Origin: Dictyocoela muelleri
Taxonomy: Eukaryota > Microsporidia
Length of the DNA stretch: 10,983 nt
Assembly (NCBI GenBank): GCA_016256075.1
Contig: SDVU01000740.1
Coordinates: 1 to 10,983, forward strand
Direction: 5' to 3'
This document shows, in pieces, positions 1-6,950 of the stretch. The notes beneath the pieces were generated by a model. The model had not been told where the DNA came from and did no database searches. It saw only the letters and a list, made by a program, of their open reading frames with translations. Every line of letters starts with the position of its first letter. Position 1 is the stretch's first letter. Position numbers and translations under genes: made by a program.

Positions 1-24
1 AGGTTCGAGTCCCGAAAATGTCTT
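1..24 (+). other. possible tRNA 3' fragment (B-box-like) cut by the window edge
   Basis: The first bases contain GGTTCGAGTCCC, a good match to the internal B box / T-loop of tRNA genes (GGTTCGANTCC). About 10 nt follow that could be an acceptor strand, then an A-rich run. The rest of any tRNA would lie left of the window. The T-stem is not well paired over the part I can see, so this may be a tRNA-derived repeat and not a working gene. Confidence 0.25.
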
Positions 25-66
25 AAAAATAATAAAAATAAAAATAGTTATCGCGGGTTTGGCATG

Positions 67-87
67 GTCGCGCGCTGAGCGCGCGAC
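67..87. repeat. GC-rich perfect hairpin, 9-bp arms, TGA loop
   Basis: Arms 67-75 (GTCGCGCGC) and 79-87 (GCGCGCGAC) are perfectly complementary around a 3-nt TGA loop. The arms are almost all G+C inside sequence that is mostly A+T. The hairpin touches the left end of the large palindrome that begins at 88. Role unknown; it could be the subterminal part of a transposon or the stem of a small RNA. Confidence 0.7.
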
Positions 88-281
88 ATTTAATATATAT
101 GTATTATTTGTTATACTAATTGTCTTTCAGTATTTTTATTATATCTATAAATAAAAAATATATAAGATATCGAAAATTTTCCGAAGGAAAATTTTCGATA
201 TCTTATATATTTTCTATTTATAGATATAATAAAAAATACTGGAAGACAATTAGTATAACAAATAATACATATATATTAAAT
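88..281. repeat. 194-bp near-perfect palindrome (foldback/MITE-like)
   Basis: Left arm 88-182 and right arm 186-281 are inverted copies around a 3-nt GAA spacer. By eye they differ only by about two substitutions and one single-base indel. The centre reads TTTTCC-GAA-GGAAAA. No coding potential is seen. It resembles a foldback or palindromic MITE. I could not find a convincing target-site duplication at its ends, so the element boundaries are uncertain. Confidence 0.9.
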
Positions 282-383
282 AAACAGTTTCTATAAAAGG
301 AAATTCATTATCAAAAAATTTTCTGTATTCTGGTACTAGTACCATTTTTTCCTATATTTTTTGTTCGATTCTTTTGAGACTCC

Positions 384-801
384 ATGAGTAAAAAAAATTA
401 CAAGAAAAGAAAAAGAATTGCTTTGCAAATAGTGAGAATAAATATTCAAGGAACGATATATTGGTCAAGTACAACCTTACTAAATCAGTTGATGATTTTA
501 TTTTGAAGAACTTAAAATTAAAATAACATTTCTAATTTAAGTTCAAGCGAAGCTACACTGAAAAATATGAGGAACTTGTCTAAGGCAGAACATAAATATT
601 CTGAAATAGATGATTTTATCTATGAGAAAATCAAGTCTTTGAGATTCAAAAAGTATGTGTGACAGGAAGTGTTATACTTGGTCTTGTAGAAGATTTTTAT
701 AGGTCAATTGGTGTTTTAATGAAAAAAGCAACGCTTTATTTTGTGAATTGTTTTATCAAACGTCACAATCTGAGCTATGTTTCTTTACATGTATATTATG
801 C
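384..801 (+). pseudogene. pogo/Tigger transposase 1, N-terminal (CENP-B-like DNA-binding) part
   Basis: It starts at ATG 384 (MSKKNYKKRKRIALQ), a basic opening like that of Tigger/jerky-type transposases. In shifting frames it then shows YNLTKSVDDFILKN, which matches the first helix-turn-helix of the CENP-B/pogo domain. AEHKYSEIDDFIYEKIKSLR and KRHNLSYVSLH match the second, HTH_CENPB-type helix bundle. A stop and at least two frame changes separate these blocks, so this is dead sequence. In the intact family this half binds the terminal repeats. The coding sequence is cut at 801 by MULE 1 and resumes at 2422, where the last 148 bp are present again. The family match is by motif memory; no search was run. 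Confidence 0.75.
654..801 (+). repeat. direct repeat A of pogo 1 (left of MULE 1)
   Basis: About 148 bp, repeated at 2422-2574 in the same orientation. By eye about 93% identical, with around ten substitutions and one 5-bp indel. Both copies code for the same transposase segment (VILGLVEDFY to KRHNLSY). This copy runs directly into the MULE 1 terminus. Confidence 0.95.
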
Positions 802-802
802 C

Positions 803-840
803 TTTTCCGAAAAAATCGACAAAGTCGTTTTTTCGGAAAA
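803..840. repeat. hairpin at the left MULE 1 terminus
   Basis: Arms 803-820 and 824-840 are complementary apart from one extra A, with an AAA loop. The arm contains TTTTCCGAAAAA, the sequence that recurs at both MULE termini in this window. Confidence 0.8.
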
Positions 841-1030
841 TGTTGTTGCATTAATCCGAAATAATGCAAATGTCATAAAAACAAAATTTTAATCCATTTT
901 TAAAAATAAAATGATTACAATAGTAAATACTATTAAAAATACAAACATTAAATAATAACAATTAAAATAATTGCTTGAGTAATCATTTTTAAATGAAAAG
1001 ATAATTAATTAAATTTTATTAATTTATAAT

Positions 1031-2372
1031 TTAATTTATAAATACATCTAAAATTCCACATAAATTATCATAAAATTCATAATCAGAATATTATTTAAAA
1101 TTCATAACTACGTTTCTTAGTTGGTTGTCTTTTTTATTTATAAAAAATTTACCAGATTTCATCCAGTAATCATAAAATTTATCCTTCGTTCCTCTTTCTT
1201 TAAAACATCAACGATTTTCCCTAATGGCTGGTCTTTTTCAAAATTTCTGAATTTAAATTTCTGCATACGCCCACAACTGTTCGTTGCGGTGGTAATATTG
1301 TCATGAAAAAGGTGATTAGATGGCCAATATGAGATTTCCTTAGTTGGTAATTTTTTATTATTATCTATGAAATTATTCTTAAAATAAATGATAAATTTCT
1401 CATAAATTGATTATCTCTATTAAGGCGGCATATTTTTTTGAATTCATTTTTAATAATATTTGGAGAGAAAAATGTTAGGAAATCATATATTTTACGAATT
1501 TTTTAAATTCGAATTTCATTTTATATATTTCAATTAATTTATTAGTTTTTAAAAATTTTATTATTATTGTGTTAGATCAAAATAACATCTTTTTATTTCA
1601 GAATTTTTAAATATATTTTATAATGAGTTATGCGCAGCAAGTTCAAAATTCATTACAATATATTTATAGGCGTTATTTTTTTTGCCTCTAATATATGAAA
1701 ATGCATTATTATATGAATTTTTATTTCTTATCTTCATAAATATATATACTTTAGATATGATTGTGGAAAAGTAAGAAGCATTAAGTATGTATACTTGTAA
1801 TGAACATTTAAGGGTTATATAAAATGTTACATCTCCTAGCCACAATTTTGATTTTTCCAAAATTTTAAAATTATTATTAGTATAAAAAATGATTATTCCA
1901 TCTTCATTGCCGTGTCTATTATCATATTGCAGGAAAATATTATTGTAAAATGTTTATTTGCTTTCTAAAATTTCTATATCTTGATTTTTTATTATTGAAT
2001 TTTTTATTTCTTATGCGTGTAAAATAGTCTCGCATGTTATGAATTTTGTTTAAATCAGAAAAATCTTAATCATTTAAATCATGAGTAGCTTGTAACAAAG
2101 TATTTTCAAAATTTTCTGTCGTTTCAGCCGCAGATTTTTTCAGGTGACTATTCACTCTTATCTTTGTGATTCGTTCTAAATCGTCTAAATGCCAATGTGT
2201 TTGAGAAGATAATATATGAAGAATTTCAAGGCCAGTTTTAGTTTTACCGGAGCAATTTCTTCTTATGCACCTCTAAAATATATGATTATTGTATTTTTTC
2301 ATCATGTTATATACAAAACCATCATGTATGATCTTATTTTTCTTCTTTTATGATTTCAAGAAAATTGGCCAT
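1031..2372 (-). pseudogene. MULE 1 transposase, decayed
   Basis: It starts at ATG 2372 (MANFLEIIKEEK). A FLYWCH/WRKY-GCM1-like zinc-binding region follows (HDGFVYN, RCIRRNCSGK and THWHLD, a C-C-H-H layout), typical of MULE N-termini. The best open stretch (1618-1860) holds the catalytic core start LWLGDVTF (first Asp) and QVYILNASYF. It also holds VMNFELAAHN, where the second catalytic Asp of the usual DFE.A motif is Asn. CYFDLTQ replaces the family's C.FH motif. Near the end ITTATNSCGRM stands where TTNN.IE.WH is expected, so the catalytic Glu is lost. Several stops and frameshifts are present. It ends at 1031 after a tail resembling that of MULE 2 (YEFYDN against DEFFDI). Clearly inactive. 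Confidence 0.75.
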
Positions 2373-2378
2373 TTGGAG

Positions 2379-2421
2379 TTTGCATTTTTTCGGAAAAATG
2401 CCAACAACATTTCCCGAAAAA
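2379..2421. repeat. right terminal inverted repeat of MULE 1
   Basis: Inverted match to 828-870 over about 43 bp with a few substitutions and a 2-bp indel. It contains the internal palindrome GCATTTTT-TCGG-AAAAATGC (2382-2401). Confidence 0.75.
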
Positions 2422-2574
2422 TATGTGTGAAAAGAAGTGTTATACTTGGTCTTGTAGAAGATTTTTATAAGTAAATTAGTGTTTTAATGAAAAATGCAAC
2501 GCTTTATTTTGTTAATTGTTTTATCAAACGTCACAATCTGAGCTATTTTTCTTTCCTTTACATGGAAATTATGC
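2422..2574 (+). repeat. direct repeat B of pogo 1 (right of MULE 1)
   Basis: Second copy of the 148-bp segment at 654-801. It carries a 5-bp insertion and around ten substitutions relative to the first copy. It starts directly at the outer edge of the right MULE terminus and continues without interruption into the rest of the pogo transposase, so this copy belongs to the catalytic half. Confidence 0.95.
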
Positions 2575-3551
2575 TAGTGCAGACGGTTCTATAATTGCAA
2601 ATTTCAAAGAGTAACTGGCAAAAAAGACTAATTACGCCCCTTAAAGACGTTTTTAATATAAACGAAACCATTCTATACATAAAAGGTGACTTAGAAAATC
2701 TCATGTTATTGATAAGAAAACAGACAATAAATATGTGAAGCTGGATAAGACTCGATTGACGTTATGCTGAGGGTAAATTCAATGTATGACTGCTCAAACC
2801 TTTGATTATACGTAAAACAAAGAATCCAAGGTCCTTAAAAAGTATGATTAGGTCTCATTTAATTAATTTACAGAGACAATGATCCGGCTTGGATGAACAA
2901 CGGATATTCGAATAGTATATAGAGAATTTAAACAATAGTCTCATATTAGAAAATAGAAATATTCTTATACTGCTTGATAATTTTAGTGGACATAAATTTA
3001 GTTCTATGTCCAATATATAATTATAATTTTTCCCACCAAATTGTACCTCCTTAATCCAATCACAGGATATTTGTATTATAAGTGCTTTTAAGACAAAATT
3101 TAAAAACCACACGAACAACTTTAAGGTGTACAATGCATTAAATTCTAATGTTACACCGAATGATTTTTTAATAAAAGTAGACTTGTTAATTCTTTTTAAT
3201 TGGATTGAAAAGACCTTTGATTTAATTTCAAGTAAGACTATTAAGGACTGCTGGGCTAAACTAAAATATTGCTTTTACAGAGCTCAGTTGATGAGATAAG
3301 TTTAAATTTAGTTCATGAAGAATCTTATTCAATGAGGAATCTTTATTATGAGGAATCGAATATGAGTATAAGGTCTTTTGATGAGTTAGTTTTGTCTTGA
3401 AGCAGACCAAATCAGTTCAAATGGATCGTATGAAGTTTTAAATTTTCTAAAAACAGTCTCTCTTCTCAAAGCATCTGACGCAAAATACATAAAGTAAGTA
3501 CTTGATATTAAAGACAAGATTATTTCAGAGTGTCTAGATAAATTTTCATAA
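2422..3551 (+). pseudogene. pogo/Tigger transposase 1, catalytic (DDE_1) part
   Basis: Starting inside the DNA-binding region (repeat B), it carries the DDE_1-type core in shifting frames. DVFNINETILYIKG matches D(I/V)(Y/F)NxDETGL, but the catalytic Asp of xDE is Asn here. KNPRSLK matches the KxPRCFK motif and NDPAWMNN the AWM motif. LLDNFSGHKF carries the second Asp. PPNCTSLIQSQD carries the third Asp (consensus PPNTTSLIQPMDQG). IEKTFDLISSKTIKDCWAKL matches the C-terminal W....TI..CW helix. The last block (ADQISSNGSYEV to KIISECLDKFS) is open apart from one stop and ends at TAA 3549-3551. Multiple stops and frameshifts, and loss of the first Asp, make it dead. Confidence 0.8.
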
Positions 3552-3800
3552 ATAAATTAAACTATTTTTTCATTAATTGCAACAAATAATTCTTTAAATT
3601 TGTTTTAATAAAATGTTTGAGTTTTTTAGTATATTCGAGTTTTTTAGGAACTTTTTTAAAAATTCCCTACAAAACACGAACCCTACTGTATAACTAAAAA
3701 GATATTTTAAAACTTTTAGTCAAGGATTTTTCTTTTATATAAAAGAAATTAATACTTTTGTGTGTGTAACACTTTAAAATAAAAATATTTTTCGAATAAT

Positions 3801-3869
3801 ATCTGTGAGCATCCATAATTACCTTCGTGAACCCCACGGGGCTCGTGAGACATAGGTTAGCCATCCCTG
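3801..3869 (-). mobile_element. hAT-like transposon terminus (fragment)
   Basis: Read on the minus strand from 3869, the sequence opens CAGGGATGGCTAACCTATG and then CTCACGAGCCCC. This closely resembles termini of hAT (Charlie-type) non-autonomous elements, which start CAGGGATGGCCAACCT and go on with GAGCC repeats. An internal small palindrome (GAACCCC ACG GGGCTC) lies at 3829-3845. I found no opposite end and no 8-bp duplication I trust. A 61-codon reading frame across 3694-3879 on the minus strand is probably meaningless. The likeness is from memory. Confidence 0.4.
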
Positions 3870-3962
3870 GTATATACATTTTGACAAATTTTAATTTTCT
3901 TTTTTAATTAAAATAATTTTAATATTAAAAGAGAAAATTAAAATTTGTTAAAATGTACATAC
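3870..3962. repeat. 93-bp near-perfect palindrome
   Basis: Arms 3870-3906 and 3926-3962 are inverted copies with about three mismatches in 37. The centre (ATTAAAATAATTTTAAT) is itself palindromic. The outer ends read GTATATAC and GTACATAC. It directly abuts the hAT-like terminus at 3869. A small MITE or foldback repeat is likely. Confidence 0.85.
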
Positions 3963-3980
3963 TATAATAATATTAAAATT

Positions 3981-4292
3981 TTAATTATGTCTTTTAGAAG
4001 TACAAGTGATAATTAATAAATTTGGGTTCAAGTATCGATATGTATGGTATATTTTATGAAAAATTAAGATAATGAGCGAGCAGCGCGACATATTATAAGT
4101 AAAATATAAACAACTATTAAGGCGCTTATAAAAAATTTGGGTGTTTTTACTTACATTATTTGTATATAGGTTATTGTGTCCTTTATCCACTAAGTCTGTT
4201 TTGCGGTATTTTGTATCATAATATTTATTATCTGAAAATTCTTTAAACCTTTTCTGTTCTTTTGAAATACCATCCTTACTTGTTGGAATCAT
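3981..4292 (-). CDS. doubtful 103-codon ORF, no recognised family
   Basis: ATG at 4292, stop at 3981. The first half is hydrophilic and charged (MIPTSKDGISKEQKRFKEF, then DNKYYDTKYRKTDLVDKGH) and looks more protein-like than the second half, which drifts into Tyr/Ile/Asn-rich, AT-driven composition. A GTAAGT, the usual 5' splice sequence of the rare microsporidian introns, follows the charged half at about 4150-4155. A short first exon is therefore conceivable, but I see no clear acceptor. I recognise no domain. It may be a remnant of a host gene or transposon, or chance. The 3' part runs over the repeat-like GAGCGAGCAGCGCGACAT. Confidence 0.25.
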   Translation of the reverse strand: MIPTSKDGISKEQKRFKEFSDNKYYDTKYRKTDLVDKGHNNLYTNNVSKNTQIFYKRLNSCLYFTYNMSRCSLIILIFHKIYHTYRYLNPNLLIITCTSKRHN

Positions 4293-4547
4293 TTACATAT
4301 TATTTAAAGCTATAAATGATTAATTAAAAATATTTATAAAATAAATATTATTGTAATCCAAGTAATATTTCATAAATGTTCTTATATTAATGTTAGCAAC
4401 AGTATGTAAAATACCCTATTTTAACATTTATAATATTTAAACAGTTTCTTACAGTAATTTTTAAAAATTTTGATTTTTTTTTAAAATTTCGTTTTTTTTT
4501 GAAAATTCCCAAATTCTGAATAAAATATAAAATCACCCTTATAGAAA
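4293..4547. other. AT-rich stretch with no feature seen
   Basis: Only short A and T runs and low-complexity sequence. No ORF, RNA gene or element end that I can support. Confidence 0.6.
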
Positions 4548-4555
4548 TAAATATA
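4548..4555. repeat. Merlin 1 target-site duplication, left copy (TAAATATA)
   Basis: Identical to 5732-5739 and touching the element terminus. 8 bp is the expected duplication length for Merlin/IS1016-type insertion. Confidence 0.85.
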
Positions 4556-4674
4556 GGACATTTCCCAATATAAGCCTTTATAAAAAAAATAAAAAATAAA
4601 AAAAAATAAAATTTGTTTAATAAAAGTTTTAAAATTAAGATTTTAATACTAGTTATTAGGTTCTTCTATGGTAG

Positions 4675-5603
4675 TTACGATGCGTTTTTTAAAAGAATTA
4701 AAAAATGGCTAAAACAGACATGTTTTTCGAATTCTCTTTTAAAAGCATATTCATATAGGTAACCTTCTAAAAGATTTCTTGCTGTTCCATGCTGATTTTT
4801 TGATTTCTTCTTACAATGTCTCCAACAACTTTCAATTGTTTGTTTGTGGATTAATGAATCATCGGTATTAATAAAGTCGAAACTGTGATTTACAGTAAAA
4901 TATTCAAAATCTGGATACTCCCTTAATCTATTGTAGGCTCTCCAACAGTCAGTTATTATGATAGTATTTGGTAGAAAATTTTCTAAAATAATAGATATTA
5001 TTGTAGAGCTGCTTCTATCGGGTATTAAAAATAAATAACATCGTTTTATGTCTCTTTCTAGTATACCAAGTACATATTGCTGAGGTCTGATGCGTCCTCG
5101 TTCATACTTTCTTTTAAAAAAGAGAGATTCATCAATTTCGACGATTTTTTGTTATCGTTTGAATCAAGGCCGTCAAATGAACGCGGTGTTTCAAACAAAT
5201 AATCTTGCATAATCTCTCTCATGTTGGAAAACCATTTTGCTATTGTATTTTTTGACTTTTCAAGATAATAACCAGTATCATTTTGAAGGCTATTTCGACA
5301 TATGTGATGAACAGCCTTAAAATTTTTTATCATAGGAGATTTTAGAAACTCAAATATGGAGCCATATCCGCATGTCTTTTCTTTTCTACAAACATTACAG
5401 GACCAGATATATCCATCAACAACCTTCGTCTTTTTTATTAAAGACATTTCTCTCAAGCACGTACACTGACATTTATTAAGAATAATATCTAACTGTGTAA
5501 AATATTTAAGCTTTTCTAAACAACTTTTTTGGGTAAACTTAGCATAAAAGTCGACGTTAAACCTCAATTCAAGAATGTCATTATCATTTTTTTTACCCTC
5601 TTG
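4675..5603 (-). pseudogene. Merlin 1 transposase (DDE_Tnp_IS1595/ISXO2-like), frame-broken
   Basis: It catalyses cut-and-paste transposition. About 310 codons, the normal family size. A zinc-ribbon-like region comes first (CQCTC, then WSCNVCRKEKTC), followed by GSIFEF and an HTH-like segment (KNTIAKWFSNMREIMQDY). The DDE core follows one frame over: VEIDES (Asp 1), RIRPQQYVLGILERD, ITDCWRAY (Asp 2), HKQTIESCWRHCK (Glu), then the tail HGTARNLLEGYLYEYAFKRE. The frame change falls in an A6 run (5145-5150 on this strand); one base there joins NDNK to IVEIDES. No ATG opens the first frame: it is open from 5603, with a TTG at 5567, and an ATG at 5581 is out of frame. So there are probably two breaks. 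Stop TAA is at 4677-4675. Confidence 0.9.
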
Positions 5604-5657
5604 TCAAAATTTTTAAAGTTTTTGCTCAACTCATAAGGGGTTTATTTTTTTTTATTC

Positions 5658-5712
5658 TTTATTTTTTTATAACGGTTTATTTTTTTATAACGTCTTATTT
5701 TTTTTATAACGT
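5658..5712. repeat. three 18-19-bp tandem units next to the right Merlin 1 terminus
   Basis: Units of the form TTTATTTTTTTATAACG (5658-5675, 5676-5694, 5695-5712) repeat just inside the right TIR. The left end has only one related stretch (TTTATAAAAAAAATAA), so the array makes the element asymmetric. It may be a local slippage expansion or multiple transposase binding sites. Confidence 0.8.
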
Positions 5713-5731
5713 TTTATATTTGGAAATGTCC

Positions 5732-5739
5732 TAAATATA
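5732..5739. repeat. Merlin 1 target-site duplication, right copy (TAAATATA)
   Basis: Exact copy of 4548-4555 immediately outside the right terminus. Confidence 0.85.
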
Positions 5740-5929
5740 AAATTTTTGTACGATTATTTTATAAAACATGATTATTTTTTTAATTTTTAGAAATTTGGAT
5801 TGTTTGAGTAAGAGAGCCCATGTTTTGTATGTGGGTTTTATCCAATGATTTTAAATAATATAAAAGTGACCGAATTCTTCTTATTATTATTTTAATTTTT
5901 ATAAAAGAAAATTTAGTTTGTCAAAGGGG

Positions 5930-6706
5930 AAAATCTTTGGAAATTTTAAAAAACAAAAATATTTTTTTAAGAATTGTAATGGTTTCTCGATTAATTTATA
6001 TTATTGCCAAATAGAAATTTTAGTAATAACTTGATCTAATACATTCCTGCAGATTAAAAATAGATTATAAATACTATAATAGGAAGGAAAAATATATTAG
6101 AAAATATCTGGGGGGGGGGCAGATATAATCATTCAAGTAGATGGAAATGTTATCCGCAAAGGACTTATAATAGAAAGCACTTTATATTAACTTGATGATA
6201 CACCAGAAAATAAATGGCTTGTGGGTAGTATTGAGCAAACTGAAAATAGGGTTTGTTATTTATAGCTAGTTACCAATTGCTTAATCCCGACATTATATAA
6301 TGTTTCAATTATAAATTTTAAAAAGGCATTATTATCATTTTTATGGATACCCAAGTTATCCATCTGCCGCATTTTTATTCGGATCTGAATATAAAATCGT
6401 GTCTCTCAATGATGGTTTTTTTAATAATAAAGAGTATAATGCCAATTTATTGAAAATTTATGGTACCATCTAAAAGTAGAATATAAAATAAGACAAATAA
6501 TTCCAAAGGATAATTTAATTGATTTAATTTATAAATTTTATTTTAAAAAGTATTTTATTAAAAAACGAACTGCATCTTCAATTAATGCGGGGTTTTATAA
6601 ATTATTCGAAATGTTTTTTATTATAAAGATATCACCATATATTTTTTTCATAGAATTTATAGATATTTTGTATGAAATTTTTATGACACCTACCTTGGAA
6701 TATTAA
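5930..6706 (+). pseudogene. Merlin (ISXO2-like) transposase 2, decayed
   Basis: A second, clearly different Merlin transposase in shifted frames. YYNRKEKYIRKYLGGGG leads into IIIQVDGNVIRKG (Asp 1), then NKWLVGSIEQTENR. GYPSYPSAAFLFGSEYKIVS follows (second-Asp region; the Asp before GYP is not clear), and then ENLWYHLKVEYKIR (Glu within IEN.W). The best preserved open block runs from ENLWYHL to TPTLEY and stops at TAA 6704-6706. The N-terminal zinc-ribbon part (about 5930-6050) is too decayed to place with certainty, so the start is approximate. Several stops and frameshifts are present. I could not define terminal repeats or a TSD. It is much older than Merlin 1 and of a different lineage within the family (GYPSY-type against CWRAY-type second motif). 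Confidence 0.75.
6110..6119 (+). repeat. G10 homopolymer in the Merlin 2 pseudogene
   Basis: Ten consecutive G in an otherwise AT-rich window. It lies where the family codes for the Gly-rich IGGxG just before the first catalytic Asp, so it probably grew from GGN glycine codons. Confidence 0.9.
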
Positions 6707-6796
6707 AAATTCTCATATTTTAAATAACCGCCTTTAATAGTCGAAAAATTTACGAAATCAGATAAATGAAATCGTAAAAATATGAAAATAAAAAAT

Positions 6797-6869
6797 ATTT
6801 TTTTATTTACAACATATTTTTTTATTTATAACATATTTTATTTACAAAATATTTTTTTATTTACAACAT
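6797..6869 (+). repeat. 19-bp minisatellite, array 1 (four units)
   Basis: Units close to ATTTTTTTATTTACAACAT at 6797-6815, 6816-6834, 6835-6850 (shortened) and 6851-6869. The same unit forms a second array at 10744-10813 in the same orientation. Together the two arrays bracket the pogo 2 nest. Confidence 0.9.
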
Positions 6870-6877
6870 ATTTTTTA

Positions 6878-6950
6878 GACAGATAGCTCTGTGGTTTTCA
6901 CTCTTGAATGTAAAATTTAAGTATCGCGGTTCGAATCCTGTCGAAGTCAC
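6878..6950 (+). other. tRNA-like sequence (degenerate tRNA or tRNA-derived repeat)
   Basis: 73 nt, the right length for a tRNA. There is an A-box-like TAGCTCTGTGG (6884-6894) and a perfect B box GGTTCGAATCC (6928-6938). An anticodon-arm-like hairpin lies between them (CTTGAA...TTTAAG around a 7-nt loop). The D-stem and T-stem pair poorly, and only GAC/GTC pairs at the ends of the acceptor stem. That argues against a working tRNA and for a pseudogene or SINE-head relic. It sits between the minisatellite and the pogo 2 terminus. Confidence 0.4.

Larger units (their letters stand above)
802..2421 (-). mobile_element. Mutator-like element (MULE 1) inside pogo 1
   Basis: About 1.62 kb, with a MULE transposase on the minus strand. 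Imperfect terminal inverted repeats of about 43 bp lie at 828-870 and 2379-2421. They share TTTCGG, AAATGTTG, GCATT, TCCGAAA and AATGCAAA in order. Outside the left repeat, 803-840 forms a further hairpin (TTTTCCGAAAAA against its complement). The element is bounded on both sides by pogo sequence and by the 150-bp direct repeat, not by the usual 8-11-bp MULE target duplication. Confidence 0.8.
384..3688 (+). mobile_element. pogo/Tigger-type DNA transposon 1, split by MULE 1
   Basis: A Tc1/mariner-superfamily pogo/Tigger element. Its transposase is in two blocks (384-801 and 2422-3551) separated by a MULE. The 3' terminus is probably at 3688: the sequence read inward from there starts CAGTAGGGTTCGTGTTTTG, begins with CAG as pogo-type inverted repeats often do, and is followed outside by TA (3689-3690), the dinucleotide this superfamily duplicates. 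I did not find a clear matching 5' terminal repeat, so the left limit given is just the first candidate start codon. The true left end lies somewhere between the palindrome ending at 281 and 384. Confidence 0.75.
4556..5731 (-). mobile_element. Merlin (IS1016/ISXO2-like) DNA transposon 1, 1176 bp
   Basis: The ends are inverted copies: the left begins GGACATTTCCCAATATAA and the right, inverted, GGACATTTCCAAATATAA. Both continue into similar ATAAAAAAAATAA sequence. A perfect 8-bp direct duplication, TAAATATA, flanks the element exactly (4548-4555, 5732-5739). The single gene inside is a Merlin transposase on the minus strand. Length, TIRs, TSD length and gene order all fit the family. The unmutated TSD and intact catalytic triad make this the youngest element in the window. 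Confidence 0.92.

Noticed and set aside
67-87. Hairpin as a bacterial-type intrinsic terminator
   Set aside because: No T-run follows the stem and the window is eukaryotic in content.
1121-1306. 61-codon plus-strand ORF
   Set aside because: It lies antisense over the C-terminal part of the MULE 1 transposase and has no family features; a shadow frame.
1412-1444. CTATTAAGGCGG motif also seen at about 4114 and, inverted, at about 6733, considered as Merlin ends
   Set aside because: The shared core is only about 11 bp, one copy lies inside MULE 1 coding sequence, and no pairing ends or TSD were found.
2289-2474. 61-codon plus-strand ORF
   Set aside because: It crosses the MULE 1 terminus into pogo repeat B; a chance fusion of unrelated sequences.
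2855-3133. 92-codon minus-strand ORF
   Set aside because: Antisense to the pogo 1 DDE core (LLDNFSGH, PPNCTSLIQSQD), which is clearly the real coding strand.
4438-4452. TAAACAGTTTCT shared with 282-293 as a possible pogo 5' terminus
   Set aside because: It does not match the 3' terminus CAGTAGGGTTCG, is not preceded by TA, and is short in AT-rich DNA.
6797-6869. CRISPR-like array
   Set aside because: Units are contiguous 19-mers with no spacers; this is a minisatellite.
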